Shown here: piece by piece, positions 27,545 to 37,796 of the stretch
How the letters are laid out: every line of letters starts with the position of its first letter
Position numbering within the stretch: position 1 is the first letter of the stretch
Source: Myxococcales bacterium 68-20
GTDB taxonomy: Bacteria; Myxococcota_A; Polyangia; Polyangiales; Polyangiaceae
Assembly: GCA_001899635.1 (NCBI GenBank)
Contig: MKVQ01000005.1
Location: 248,001 to 312,000 of the forward strand
Direction of reading: 5' to 3'
DNA: 64,000 nt
The notes under the pieces: generated by a model
Databases searched by the model: none
Seen by the model: the letters and a program-made list of their open reading frames with translations, nothing else
What the model was told of the DNA's origin: nothing
Position numbers and translations under genes: made by a program

Positions 27545-28366
27545 CTAGAGCCGGCGATGCGAGAGGCAGGGCAGTGACGCGCGGACACGGTCTTGCGCCG
27601 CGAAGTCGAGCCGCGCGAGCGCGATCCCCTCACCTTCGCCACACTGGGCCAGCACATCCCCCCACGGATCGACGATGACGCTCTTGCCGTAGGTCGTCCG
27701 CCCACGAGGGTGGCGCCCGTGCTGCGCGGGAGCGAGGACGAAGACCTGGTTCTCGATCGCCCGCGCCCGGAGGAGCACATGCCAGTGGTCCTTGCCGGTC
27801 GTGACCGTGAAGGCGGCGGGCACCGTGACGATGCGAACGCCGGCGCTCACGAGCTTCCGATAGAGCTCCGGAAAACGCACGTCGTAACAGATCGTCATTC
27901 CGAGCTTCGCCTGCGCCTCTGCCGTCGCGACGTCCGCGACCACGGTCTCGCTGCCGGCGAGCGTCGCACCGCTCTCGAGGAGCTTCGTCCCGTCGGGAAG
28001 GTCGACATCGAAGAGATGGATCTTCCGGTAGCGCGCCACGACGGCACCATCGGGGCTGACGAGGAGCGACGTGTTCCAGGGCCGCGCCGCGTCGCCGCTC
28101 GCTTCCGGCATACCGCCGGCGACGAGCCAGACGCGGTGCTGTCGCGCAGCCTCCACGATCGCCGTCGTGATCGGCCCCCTAGCGTCGTCGGCGGTGCTCT
28201 CCGCGATCTCGCGCTTGTGCGCCTCCTCCCCCATGAAGGCGAAGTTCTCGGGGAGCGCGACGATGTCGGCTCCCGCGCCGGCGGCCTCGCCCACAAGCGC
28301 GCGAACGCGCTCCAGGTTCTTCGCCACATCGTCCTGGCTCGACAGCTGAATGATCGCGGCTCGCAT
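27545..28366 (-). CDS. Carbon-nitrogen hydrolase (Nit-type)
   Basis: VALPENFAFMG (E), YRKIHLFDVDLPDG (K), LGMTICYDVRFPELYR (C). Confidence 0.92.
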   Translation of the reverse strand: MRAAIIQLSSQDDVAKNLERVRALVGEAAGAGADIVALPENFAFMGEEAHKREIAESTADDARGPITTAIVEAARQHRVWLVAGGMPEASGDAARPWNTSLLVSPDGAVVARYRKIHLFDVDLPDGTKLLESGATLAGSETVVADVATAEAQAKLGMTICYDVRFPELYRKLVSAGVRIVTVPAAFTVTTGKDHWHVLLRARAIENQVFVLAPAQHGRHPRGRTTYGKSVIVDPWGDVLAQCGEGEGIALARLDFAAQDRVRASLPCLSHRRL

Positions 28367-28390
28367 CGTCGATGCTAATACTAGCGCAAG

Positions 28391-29761
28391 GTGGAGGACG
28401 CGATCGTCATCGCGGCAGAGGTCGAAGACGGGACCGGCGTCCTCGCGGACGAGCCCGTCACGACCGCGACGCTGCGAAGCGTGACAACCGGGCGCGGTCG
28501 CGTGGTCCGCATCGTCGGCGGGCCCACGAAGCGCGGCGGCTTCGCCCGCCTCGCCGGTCACGTCGTCCCGATCGCCGGAGCGCGCGTCCGGTTCGATCTC
28601 CGCGAAGACCGGCGCGCGCCCCCTCCGATGTCCCTCCCCGTCGTACGGGGCCCGCAGTGGATGCCGAGCACGCCCGCCGGGACCTGGGACGCGAGCGCGC
28701 TGCCGCTCACCTTCGTCCTCGCGCTTCCGCCGAGCCGTGACCTCGGCAGCGAAGCGGGCAGCGAGCTCGAGGTCGCCGCGCGAACGTGGGGCCGCCCCTC
28801 GTGCACCGCGTTCCGCGCGCGCTTCGGCGGAGAGCGCTCCCTCGTCCCCGGCGACGATGGCGAGAACGGCGTCTTCTTCCACGACACCGCATGGCCCGCC
28901 GAGCTCGAGCCCGGGGCGCTCGCGCAGACGATCCTGCACACCGACGGCGCCGGCAAGCTCCGCGACGCGGACATCCACGTCAACGGCGCGGCGTTCCGCT
29001 TCTCGAACAGCGGCGCGGCCGGCACCCAGGATCTCCGCAGCGTCCTCGTCCACGAGATCGGGCACGCGCTCGGCCTCGGGCACTCCACCGACGCGCGGGC
29101 GACGATGAACGTCGCCGGATCCGGCCTCCGCTGGCGCTCACTGGAGAAGGACGACATCGACGGCGTCTGCGCGCTCTACCCCGGCACCGGCAGCGCCGGC
29201 TGCGACACCGACCCTTGCCCTTCGGGATTTCGCTGCGTCGCGGGCGCGTGCCAGAGAGCGGGCGATCGCGCCGACGTCTGCTCGCCGTGCACGCCCGAGC
29301 TCGGCGCGTGCGAGGCCGCCGGCGACGAAGCACGCTGCGTCGACATCGGCACCGGCACGAACGCCGGACGTGTGTGCGGCCGAGCGTGTGCCCACGACGA
29401 CGACTGCGGAGCTGGATTCGCCTGCCGGGCGACGACCGAGGCAGGCGACCTCCAGTGCGTCTCCCTCGCCGCGTGCCGGAACGGCGCGAACACCTGCACG
29501 ACGGATGCAGATTGCATACATCAGGACTCCGTATGCCGCGACGGCGCCTGCGTCGGCGCGAGCACGACCGGCGCGGGCGCGACCGACGCGGGCGCCGCCG
29601 GCGCCGATGGAGGAACGCAGCCGCTCGCCCCGGAGGGCGGCGCCAGCGGCTGCGATTGCCGAGCGACGCCGCGACCGTCCCGGACGTCGACCTCGGCCAT
29701 CGCGCTCGCACTCGCTGCGCTCGCATCCTGGAAGCGCGCGGCTCGCCGGCGAGTCGAGTAG
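28391..29761 (+). CDS. Matrixin-like zinc metalloprotease with MYXO-CTERM-like tail
   Basis: LVHEIGHALGLGHSTDARATM (HExxHxxGxxH); C-terminal GCDC...ALALAALASWKRAARRR; GTG start, no signal peptide. Confidence 0.75.
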   Translation: MEDAIVIAAEVEDGTGVLADEPVTTATLRSVTTGRGRVVRIVGGPTKRGGFARLAGHVVPIAGARVRFDLREDRRAPPPMSLPVVRGPQWMPSTPAGTWDASALPLTFVLALPPSRDLGSEAGSELEVAARTWGRPSCTAFRARFGGERSLVPGDDGENGVFFHDTAWPAELEPGALAQTILHTDGAGKLRDADIHVNGAAFRFSNSGAAGTQDLRSVLVHEIGHALGLGHSTDARATMNVAGSGLRWRSLEKDDIDGVCALYPGTGSAGCDTDPCPSGFRCVAGACQRAGDRADVCSPCTPELGACEAAGDEARCVDIGTGTNAGRVCGRACAHDDDCGAGFACRATTEAGDLQCVSLAACRNGANTCTTDADCIHQDSVCRDGACVGASTTGAGATDAGAAGADGGTQPLAPEGGASGCDCRATPRPSRTSTSAIALALAALASWKRAARRRVE

Positions 29762-29771
29762 AGTGCCGGCC

Positions 29772-30779
29772 GTGACGAATCTACCTCACGGTCTCGATCT
29801 CTCGACCTTCGATGCGGCTCGAGCGCGGCTCCACGGCCGCATCGTCGACACCGCGCTCGTCCACCTGCAGAGCGGCGTCGTCGCCGAAGGCGGCGGCATC
29901 GACGACCGCGGCGTGACCACGACCCCCGCCCTCGACGATCGGCTACCGCACGACGTGTGGCTGAAGCTCGAGTGCCTCCAGGTCACCGGATCGTTCAAGG
30001 CGCGCGGCGCACTGAACCGTGTCCTCACGCTCCCACGCGAGCGAGCGAAGCGCGGGATCGTCACGGCGTCCGGCGGCAACCACGGGCTCGCGGTCGCCTA
30101 TGCCGGGCGTGCCATCGGAGCACCGACGACGGTCTACCTCCCCGAGCCGACGCCGCCGGCGAAGGCAGCGCGCATCGCGCGCTGGGGCGCGGACGTGATC
30201 CGGGCCGGCGCAGTCTGGGACGACGCACACGCCCGAGCACTCGAGCACGCCGAACGCGAAGGCCTCACGTACATCCATCCGTTCGCCGACCCCGAGGTCG
30301 TCGCCGGCCAGGGAACGATCGCGCTCGAGCTGTTCGACAAGGCGCCCGAGATCGATGCCCTCGTCATCGCGATCGGCGGAGGCGGTCTCATGGCCGGCGT
30401 CGGCGCCGCCGCGCGCCTCCTGCGCCCTGGCATCCGGATCATCGGCGTCGAGCCCGTGGGTGCGCCGACCCTCCACGAGAGCCTCCGCGCCGGCCGCGTG
30501 ATCGAGCTGCCTTCGATCTCGACCAAGGCCGGTACGCTGGCTCCGCGCCGGAGCGATCCCTACACGTTCGAGATCATCCGCGCAGTCGCCGACGAGATCG
30601 TCCTCGTCACCGACGACGAGATGAAGGACGCCGCCCGCTACCTCCTCGCGAACGTGGGGGTCGGCGTCGAGCTCTCCGGCGCAGCCGCGGTCGCGGCCCT
30701 CCTCACGCGGAAGGCGACGGTGGCCGGAGCGAAGCGCCCGTGCGCGCTGGTCTGCGGCACGGGCACCGACGCCTGCTGA
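29772..30779 (+). CDS. Threonine/serine dehydratase-like PLP enzyme
   Basis: LKLECLQVTGSFKARGALNR, TASGGNHGLAVAYAG, IGGGGLMAGVGAA; GTG start (29763 or 29772). Confidence 0.88.
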   Translation: MTNLPHGLDLSTFDAARARLHGRIVDTALVHLQSGVVAEGGGIDDRGVTTTPALDDRLPHDVWLKLECLQVTGSFKARGALNRVLTLPRERAKRGIVTASGGNHGLAVAYAGRAIGAPTTVYLPEPTPPAKAARIARWGADVIRAGAVWDDAHARALEHAEREGLTYIHPFADPEVVAGQGTIALELFDKAPEIDALVIAIGGGGLMAGVGAAARLLRPGIRIIGVEPVGAPTLHESLRAGRVIELPSISTKAGTLAPRRSDPYTFEIIRAVADEIVLVTDDEMKDAARYLLANVGVGVELSGAAAVAALLTRKATVAGAKRPCALVCGTGTDAC

Positions 30780-30797
30780 CCGCGCCCGAGTACCGAC

Positions 30798-32606
30798 TCA
30801 CTCCGCGCTGGCTTCGGCCTTCTGCGCCTTGTCCTCCGACGCCTTCTCCTTCTTCTTGGAGTAGAGCGCCTCGATCACCGACTGGTACCTCTCGAACACC
30901 TTGCGGCGCTTCACCTTGAGGCTCGGCGTGAGCATTCCGTTGTCGACGGTGAAGTCGTCGGCGATGAGGGCGAAGTCCTTCACGCCCTCGAAGCCCTTGA
31001 ACTTCTCGCCGTAGCGATCGAGCTCCTGCTTGAAGAGCGCGCGCACCTTCGCATTCGCGAGGAGCTTCTCGGGGTCCGACTCGCTGACGCCGTTGTCCTT
31101 GCCCCACTCCTTCACGGCCGCGACGTTCGCGACGATGACCGCCACGTTGTACGGCTTGTTGTCGCCGTGCACCATGACGTTGAGGACGTAAGCGGAGAGC
31201 TTGAGCTGCTCCTCGAGCGGCGTCGGAACGACGTACTTGCCGTTCTCCAGCTTGTACTGCTCCTTGATGCGGCCGGTGATGAAGACGAAGCCGTCCTCGT
31301 CGATGCGGCCCATGTCGCCCGTCTTGAAGCCGCCATCCGGGAGGAGAACGGCGTCGTTCTCTTCCTTGCGGTTGTAGTAGCCCTGCATCACGTTCGGGCC
31401 GTAGACGACGATCTCGCTGTCGTCGGAGATCTTCACCGAGACGCCGGGGATCGGCTTGCCGACGCTGCCGATCTTCCGGTTGTTCGGCCAGTTCGCCGTC
31501 GCGATGGGGCTCGTCTCGGTGAGGCCGTAGCCCTCGTAGACGGTGATCCCGAGGCTGTCGATGAACTCGGCGACCTCGGTGGAGATCGCCGCGCCGCCGC
31601 TGAACGCGTACTTCAGCGCGCCGCCGAAGCGCGCCCTCACCTTGGCGAAGACGACCTTGTCGGTGATCGCGAGGACGAGGCCCTCGCCGAGCGACACCTC
31701 CTCGCCCTTGCGCTGCTTGGCGCGCGTCGCGAGCGATGTCTTCACCATCGCCTGGACGACGCCGGGCTTGGTCGAGATCTGCTTCTGCACCGCGGCATAG
31801 AGCTTGTTGAAGATGCGCGGGACGCTGAAGAGCAGCGTCGGCTTCGTCTCGGCGAGGTTGTCGAGGATCTTCTCGACGCTCTCGGCGATCGCGAGGCTCG
31901 CGCCCATCGAGAGGAGACCATGGAGCTCGACGGTCTGGCCGAACGAGTGCGCCCACGGGAGGAACGAGAGCGACCGATCCATCGACGACATCGGGAAGCA
32001 CTCGTGAATCGCGCTCACGTTGCTCGCGATGTTCCCGTGCGAGAGGATGACCCCCTTCGGGTTGCCGGTCGTCCCGCTCGTGTAGATGAGGCCCGCCGTG
32101 TCCTTCACATCGGGCCGGATCGTCGGGACAGTCGCCTTCGTCGCGGCGAGCGACGCGAAGGAGTGAACCTTGTCCGACGTCTTGGTCGCCGGATCCATGG
32201 AGACGATGTGCTGGAGCGACGGGATCGTGTCGAGGAAGCCCTTGGTCTTCTCGGCGATCGCGTCCGTCGCGGCGATCAGCACCTTGGCCCCGCAGTCCTT
32301 GACGATGAACTCCCAGTCCTTCTGGACCTGCGCCTCGTACATCGGCACGAAGGCCACTCCGAGCCCGAAGCAGGCGTACGCGGCGATCGCCCACTCGGCT
32401 CGGTTGTTCGAGACGATGGCGACGCGATCGCCACGCTCGAGGCCGAGCGAGGCGAGGCCGGCGCGGAAGCCGTCCGTCTTCCTCCCGAACTCGAGGTACG
32501 TCATCCAGGACCACTGCCCACCGCTCTTCGTTCCAAAGAGCGGGTTGTCCGGGAACGTCTTGACGGCGTCCTGGTAGATGTCGACGAGGGTCTGGAATTT
32601 CGCCAT
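30798..32606 (-). CDS. Long-chain fatty acid-CoA ligase (AMP-binding)
   Basis: AGLIYTSGTTGNPKGVILSHGN, VYEGYGLTETSP, GDMGRIDEDGFVFITGRIKE. Confidence 0.94.
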   Translation of the reverse strand: MAKFQTLVDIYQDAVKTFPDNPLFGTKSGGQWSWMTYLEFGRKTDGFRAGLASLGLERGDRVAIVSNNRAEWAIAAYACFGLGVAFVPMYEAQVQKDWEFIVKDCGAKVLIAATDAIAEKTKGFLDTIPSLQHIVSMDPATKTSDKVHSFASLAATKATVPTIRPDVKDTAGLIYTSGTTGNPKGVILSHGNIASNVSAIHECFPMSSMDRSLSFLPWAHSFGQTVELHGLLSMGASLAIAESVEKILDNLAETKPTLLFSVPRIFNKLYAAVQKQISTKPGVVQAMVKTSLATRAKQRKGEEVSLGEGLVLAITDKVVFAKVRARFGGALKYAFSGGAAISTEVAEFIDSLGITVYEGYGLTETSPIATANWPNNRKIGSVGKPIPGVSVKISDDSEIVVYGPNVMQGYYNRKEENDAVLLPDGGFKTGDMGRIDEDGFVFITGRIKEQYKLENGKYVVPTPLEEQLKLSAYVLNVMVHGDNKPYNVAVIVANVAAVKEWGKDNGVSESDPEKLLANAKVRALFKQELDRYGEKFKGFEGVKDFALIADDFTVDNGMLTPSLKVKRRKVFERYQSVIEALYSKKKEKASEDKAQKAEASAE

Positions 32607-32700
32607 GGCCCCGCAAAGATACCCCCCGCGCAAGGGCGGGGCCAGTCTCCATAGGCGCACAACGGCGCTTTCGACGGGGTCGGCCGACGGCGCCGACCGG

Positions 32701-33129
32701 CTACCGGAGCGTCGCGAGGAAGCGGCCTCCGCCCCGTCCGTTCGCGTTCGGGCTCGCCTCGCAGTCGGCCTTCGCGGATTCGGCGCTGAAGCCGCGCTCG
32801 ACGCCGCGGCGGTAGTACCGCTTCACCTCGCCTTCCGCGACCACGCAGCTGCCGACGGTCCCCTCGGTCGGGCATCTGCTCAGCCGGAAGTCGCCGCCCG
32901 CGCTGCGGCAGAGCGACCGCTCGACGCCGAAGCTACCCGTCGCGGAGGCATAGTCGAAACAGCTCCCCCGCTCGCCGACCGTATCGCAGCTCGCCGGCGC
33001 CCGGACCGCCGCCGACGTGGTCGTCGCCGCTCCGAGCGGCTCTTCCTTCGGCTGCGTGCAGGCGAGCGCCGCGAGCATGGCGATCGTGACGGCGCTGACG
33101 GTCGAGACGCTCCTGACGAACGGGCTCAT
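32701..33129 (-). CDS. Putative lipoprotein, hypothetical
   Basis: MSPFVRSVSTVSAVTIAMLAALAC lipobox. Confidence 0.65.
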   Translation of the reverse strand: MSPFVRSVSTVSAVTIAMLAALACTQPKEEPLGAATTTSAAVRAPASCDTVGERGSCFDYASATGSFGVERSLCRSAGGDFRLSRCPTEGTVGSCVVAEGEVKRYYRRGVERGFSAESAKADCEASPNANGRGGGRFLATLR

Positions 33130-33250
33130 GGCGGTCTCGTACGGCCCCGGCGGCAAATGCTTCCCAGCCCTCGTCGCGCTGCGGCTCGCGCGCTCGGCGA
33201 CGAGGCGCCTGCCCCTTCCCACTGCAGGCGTCCTTCGTTACGACCACTTC

Positions 33251-34387
33251 ATGAAGGTCACCGTTCTCGGGGCAGGCCTGGTGGGCTCGCCGATGGCTCT
33301 CGACCTCGCGAAGGATCCCGCTTTCGACGTCATCGTCGCCGACCTGCGAGAGGAGCCGCTCGAGCGCCTCGCGCAGAGGGCCCGCGTGACGCCCAGGCGC
33401 GCCGATCTGGCGAAGGCCGACGAGCTCCAGGCGTTGACCCGCGATGCCGACATCGTGCTGTCGGCGGTACCGGGCTTCATGGGCTACCGCACCCTCGAGA
33501 CGCTCCTCGAGATGGGCAAGACCGTCGTCGACATCGCGTTCTTCTCCGAGAACCCGCTCGACCTCGACGCGCTCGCGAAGAAGAACGGCGCCACCGCGAT
33601 CGTCGACATGGGCGTGGGGCCGGGCATGAGCAGCGTCCTGGCCGCGCACGCCCATTCGCAGCTCGATCAGACGACGACGATCCTCACCTACGTCGGTGGC
33701 CTCCCCCGGATCCGCCGCTGGCCATACGAGTACAAGGCCGTCTTCTCCCCGATCGACGTCATCGAGGAGTACACCCGGCCCGCCCGCTACATCGAGAACC
33801 GGCACCTCGTCGTCCGGCCTGCCCTCTCCGACGCCGAGTACCTCGAGTTCCCCGAGGTCGGGACGCTCGAGGCCTTCAACACCGACGGCCTCCGGACGAT
33901 GGCCGTCACGATGAACGTCCCGAACATGAAGGAGAAGACCCTTCGCTACCCGGGCCACATCGAGAAGATGGCGGTCCTGCGCGAGACGGGCTTCTTCAGC
34001 GCCGAGCCGGTCGAGATCGACGGCGCGAAGGTCCGCCCGATCGACCTGACCGCAAAGCTCCTCTTCCCGATGTGGAAGATGGAGCCCGGCGAGGCCGACG
34101 TCACCGTGATGAAGGTCATCATCGAAGGGACGAAGGCCGGCAAGAAGACACGCGTCACCTACGACCTGTTCGACACCTACGACGCCGCCACCGGGATCCA
34201 CTCGATGGCGCGGACGACGGGCTACACGGCGACCGCGGCCGTCCGCATGCTCGCCAGGGGCCTCTTCGCGGAGAAGGGCGTATTCGCGCCGGAGCTCGTC
34301 GGGAGGAACCGGTCGTGCGTCGAGTTCCTGCTGGCCGAGCTCCGGGCGCGCGGGGTCGTCTACAAGGAGACGATCGAGTTCCCCTGA
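33251..34387 (+). CDS. Saccharopine dehydrogenase-family protein
   Basis: MKVTVLGAGLVGSPMALDLAKDPAFDVIVADL Rossmann; VDMGVGPGMSSVLAAHA. Confidence 0.85.
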   Translation: MKVTVLGAGLVGSPMALDLAKDPAFDVIVADLREEPLERLAQRARVTPRRADLAKADELQALTRDADIVLSAVPGFMGYRTLETLLEMGKTVVDIAFFSENPLDLDALAKKNGATAIVDMGVGPGMSSVLAAHAHSQLDQTTTILTYVGGLPRIRRWPYEYKAVFSPIDVIEEYTRPARYIENRHLVVRPALSDAEYLEFPEVGTLEAFNTDGLRTMAVTMNVPNMKEKTLRYPGHIEKMAVLRETGFFSAEPVEIDGAKVRPIDLTAKLLFPMWKMEPGEADVTVMKVIIEGTKAGKKTRVTYDLFDTYDAATGIHSMARTTGYTATAAVRMLARGLFAEKGVFAPELVGRNRSCVEFLLAELRARGVVYKETIEFP

Positions 34388-34518
34388 GCCGACTCGCATG
34401 GCCGATCCCCGTTGCTCGGTCCGAGAGCGAGCCCGTCGACCAGCGGGGGGGTGCTGCAGCGGCCTGCACCGTCGAGCGGATCGCCGGCCGCGCCAGCGCG
34501 TGCTATGAGCGGGCCGTT

Positions 34519-35955
34519 TTGGGCCGCTACCTCGTCCACACCTTCGGCTGTCAGATGAACGCGCACGACTCCGACCGTATGGAGGAGGTACTGCGCGCAC
34601 ACGGCTGGACCAACGCAGAGTCGGTCGAGGACGCAGACCTCGTCGTGCTCAACACGTGCAGCGTCCGCGAGAAGGCCGAGCAGAAGCTCCGCAGCGAGGT
34701 CGGCAAGCTCGCGCCGCTCAAGAACCGCAAGAACCGCGGGCTCGTGCTCGCCGTCGCGGGGTGCGTCGCCCAGCAGGAGGGTGAGAAGCTCCTCGCGCGC
34801 GTCTCCCATCTCGACCTCGTGATCGGCCCGGACAACCTCGCCGAGCTTCCGATGCTCGTCGCCGACCAGATGGCCGGGGCTCCGCCGCGCGCCCGGACGG
34901 TCTTCGACCTCGACGCTCCGCGCTTCCTCGCGGCCGCCCCCGAGCCCGGGGCAACGCCGGTGAGCACGTTCGTCACGACGATGAAGGGCTGCGACGAGCG
35001 CTGCTCGTTCTGCATCGTCCCGTACACGCGCGGCCCGGAGCGCTACCGTCCCTCCGGGGAGATCATCGACGAGGTCGCCCGCTGGGTCGACAGCGGCGCG
35101 CGCGAGGTCACGCTCCTCGGGCAGACGGTCGACAGCTACCGCGATCCGTCGCTCCCGCCGCCCGCATCGGACGACCCGGACGAGAGCCAGTTCCCCTCCC
35201 TGCTCCGCGCGATCGCCACGCGGGTGCCGGGCCTCCGCCGCCTCCGCTACACGAGCCCCCATCCCCGTCACGCGACGGCGGCGCTCGCGGCGGCGCACGC
35301 CGAGCTCGATGTGCTTGCGCATCACGTGCACATGCCCGTTCAGTCGGGCAGCGACCGGATGCTCAAGCGGATGATCCGCCGCTACACCCGCGCCGAGTAC
35401 ACCGAGCGCGTCCGGCGCCTGCTCGCGACGCGCCCCGACATGACGATCTCGACGGATGTGATCGTCGGCTTCCCCGGGGAGACCGAGCAGGACTTCCAGG
35501 CGACGCTCGATCTCGTCCGTGACATCGGCTTCGTCGGGCTCTTCGGCTTCAAGTATTCGCCGCGTCCCTTCACGCCCGCGCTCAAGCTGGCGGACGACGT
35601 CCCGGAGGCCGAGAAGAGCGAGCGCCTCGCGCGCCTGTTCGAGGTCGCCGAGGCACAGACGCGCGCTCACTTGGCGACCCTCGTGGGGACGCGCCAGGAG
35701 GTCCTCGTCGAGGGGCCCGGCAAGACGCCGAAGAGCTGGGAGGGACGCACGGCGCGCAACGAGATCGTCCACGTCGACGGCCGGCCGGCGGAAGGCCGAG
35801 GGCTCGCGGGCGAGGTCGTCGAGGTCGAGATCCGCCAGGCCTTCAAGCACTCCCTCGCCGGCGAGCTCACGGCCAAGGCGATCGAGCTGCTGCCGCTCGA
35901 GAGCGGCGTCGCAAGGCCCTCACGGAAGCGGCGAGCGCTGCCGCTGGTGCTCTGA
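34519..35955 (+). CDS. miaB: tRNA-2-methylthio-N6-dimethylallyladenosine synthase
   Basis: YLVHTFGCQMNAHDSDRMEEVL, VLNTCSVREKAEQK, CDERCSFCIVPYTRGPERYRP (radical SAM CxxxCxxC), TRAM region; likely TTG start. Confidence 0.93.
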   Translation: MGRYLVHTFGCQMNAHDSDRMEEVLRAHGWTNAESVEDADLVVLNTCSVREKAEQKLRSEVGKLAPLKNRKNRGLVLAVAGCVAQQEGEKLLARVSHLDLVIGPDNLAELPMLVADQMAGAPPRARTVFDLDAPRFLAAAPEPGATPVSTFVTTMKGCDERCSFCIVPYTRGPERYRPSGEIIDEVARWVDSGAREVTLLGQTVDSYRDPSLPPPASDDPDESQFPSLLRAIATRVPGLRRLRYTSPHPRHATAALAAAHAELDVLAHHVHMPVQSGSDRMLKRMIRRYTRAEYTERVRRLLATRPDMTISTDVIVGFPGETEQDFQATLDLVRDIGFVGLFGFKYSPRPFTPALKLADDVPEAEKSERLARLFEVAEAQTRAHLATLVGTRQEVLVEGPGKTPKSWEGRTARNEIVHVDGRPAEGRGLAGEVVEVEIRQAFKHSLAGELTAKAIELLPLESGVARPSRKRRALPLVL

Positions 35956-36479
35956 TGCCGATCTACTCCCACAAGGGCGTGACCCCGCGCATCGGAGAAC
36001 GCGTGTATCTCGCACCGAACGCGACCGTCATCGGCGACGTCGTGATCGGCGACGACTCGAGCGTGTGGTTCGGGGCCGTGCTCCGCGGCGACGTCTTCCC
36101 CATCCGGATCGGCGCGCGAACGAACATCCAGGACAACGCCGTCGTCCATGTCACCGGGGGAAAGGCAGAGACGTCGATCGGCGATGACGTGACGGTGGGT
36201 CACCTCGCGCTCATCCACGGCTGCACGGTCGGAAACCGCTGCCTGGTCGGGATGGGCAGCATCGTGCTGGACGGAGCGGTCGTCGAAGACGAGTGCTTCA
36301 TCGCGGCCGGCGCCCTCGTGCCACCCGGGATGCGCGTCGCCCGCCGCTCCCTCATGGTCGGTCGCCCGGCGCGAATGGCTCGGGTCCTCGACGACGCCGC
36401 CCTCGCCGATATCGCAAACGCTGGCGCGCTCTACATGCAGTACGCACGTGACTTCGCGACCGACCTGAAGCTCGTCTGA
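35955..36479 (+). CDS. Gamma carbonic anhydrase family protein (LbetaH)
   Basis: APNATVIGDVVIGDDSSVWFGAVLRGDVFPIRIGARTNIQDNAVVHV; hexapeptide repeats; TGATG overlap with miaB. Confidence 0.92.
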   Translation: MPIYSHKGVTPRIGERVYLAPNATVIGDVVIGDDSSVWFGAVLRGDVFPIRIGARTNIQDNAVVHVTGGKAETSIGDDVTVGHLALIHGCTVGNRCLVGMGSIVLDGAVVEDECFIAAGALVPPGMRVARRSLMVGRPARMARVLDDAALADIANAGALYMQYARDFATDLKLV

Positions 36480-36592
36480 GATCTGGACACGGATGGGCCC
36501 GGCGTGCCCCGCGTTCCGGAATCGGACAACGCGTGAAGAATCTACGCCGAAGTTAGCTCCCGTTAAGATTTCGCGCCTTAGTTTGCCTTGTT

Positions 36593-37147
36593 GTGGGACA
36601 GGACGACCAACGCGTCCGCCGCATCAAGCAATACGTTTTGAGGCGGCTGCGGGAGGAGCTCGGGAACGCTCCTCGGGGTGCACAGGCGAAGCTCGCCAAG
36701 AGCCTTAGTGTATCCGGCGCGCACCTCAGCAACATGCTTTCCTCGACACCGTCGCGTCAGCCGGGGGAGGACTTCCGCCGCAAGGTCGCGGCGCACTGGG
36801 GAGTGACGTACGCGCAGCTCGAGGCGCTCGCTCTGGGCGAAGAGCCGCCATCATCGATCCCGAAGGTCGTCAACGGGCGTAGCGACGCCACCCCGCCGAA
36901 CCTCGCTGCTGCCGCCGCCGAATACCTCTGGATGCACGAGCTCCCACACGAGCTCCGCGTGATCGTCCGCGAGCAGGCTCGGCAGCACTATGCGTTCACG
37001 CCGACCGACCTCTCTCGCGAGGAGTGGCAGCGCATCCTGACGGGCCTCGAGCGAGAGGCCCTGGCGCTCGTCGCCTACCGCTCACGGGCCGGCTCGAACG
37101 ACGACGACAACAACCGGCAGGCACGCAAGCGACGCGCTCGGACCTGA
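36593..37147 (+). CDS. XRE-like HTH protein
   Basis: AQAKLAKSLSVSGAHLSNMLSSTPSRQPGEDFRRKVAAHWGVTYAQLEAL. Confidence 0.65.
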   Translation: MGQDDQRVRRIKQYVLRRLREELGNAPRGAQAKLAKSLSVSGAHLSNMLSSTPSRQPGEDFRRKVAAHWGVTYAQLEALALGEEPPSSIPKVVNGRSDATPPNLAAAAAEYLWMHELPHELRVIVREQARQHYAFTPTDLSREEWQRILTGLEREALALVAYRSRAGSNDDDNNRQARKRRART

Positions 37148-37175
37148 CTCGACGCGGTCGGAGCCGCGGACGAAG

Positions 37176-37655
37176 TCAGGGACCGCCGACGACGCGAAGC
37201 TCGACGCGGACCACCCCGGCACGCACGATGTCCAGCTGCTCGGCGGCACGCTGCGAGAGATCGATGATCCGATGCGCAGCCCGGCCGTTCGGGCCCCGAT
37301 CGTTGATCCGCACGCGGACGGTGCGGCCGGTGTCGATCCGCCGGACCTCGACCCACGTCCCGAACGGAAGCTTCTTGTGGGCCGCAGTGAAGAGCCGTGG
37401 GTCGAAGCGCTCGCCGCTCGCCGTCGGCTTGCCCGCGAACGCGCGCCCGTACCAGCTCGCGAGGCCCACTTGCTCGAAGCTGGACGAGCCCGGAGCCGCC
37501 TCCTTCGTGCTCGCGCGTGCCTGCCCGCGGTCTACGCCCGGCGCTCGCGGAGGCGCTTCGTTCCTCGGCGCAGCACAACCGACCGCAAGGAAGGTAATCC
37601 CGAGGAGGGCGAAGCACGCGAGCCCGCGCCGGAGGTTGCCTGTCAGTACGTCCAC
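37176..37655 (-). CDS. rlpA: RlpA-like lipoprotein (septal ring lytic transglycosylase family)
   Basis: GLASWYGRAFAGKPTASGERFDPRLFTAAHKKLPFGTWVEVRRIDTGRTVRVRINDRGP. Confidence 0.92.
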   Translation of the reverse strand: MDVLTGNLRRGLACFALLGITFLAVGCAAPRNEAPPRAPGVDRGQARASTKEAAPGSSSFEQVGLASWYGRAFAGKPTASGERFDPRLFTAAHKKLPFGTWVEVRRIDTGRTVRVRINDRGPNGRAAHRIIDLSQRAAEQLDIVRAGVVRVELRVVGGP

Positions 37656-37796
37656 TCGTTCATTCCGTGCCGAAAGCGAAGCCCCCCGGTCGGGACACTA
37701 GTACAGCGCGCCGAGCTTGGTTCCGGGTTCCGCTCGCGCGTCGGACGACGCGTTTCGTTCGTGCACCGAGAAAGCCACGGTGCCGTCACGTCGTGG

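Noticed and set aside
32578-34518. 5' extension of the miaB-frame ORF
   Set aside because: Overlaps a lipoprotein gene and the saccharopine dehydrogenase-like gene in other frames; low-complexity Arg-rich translation.
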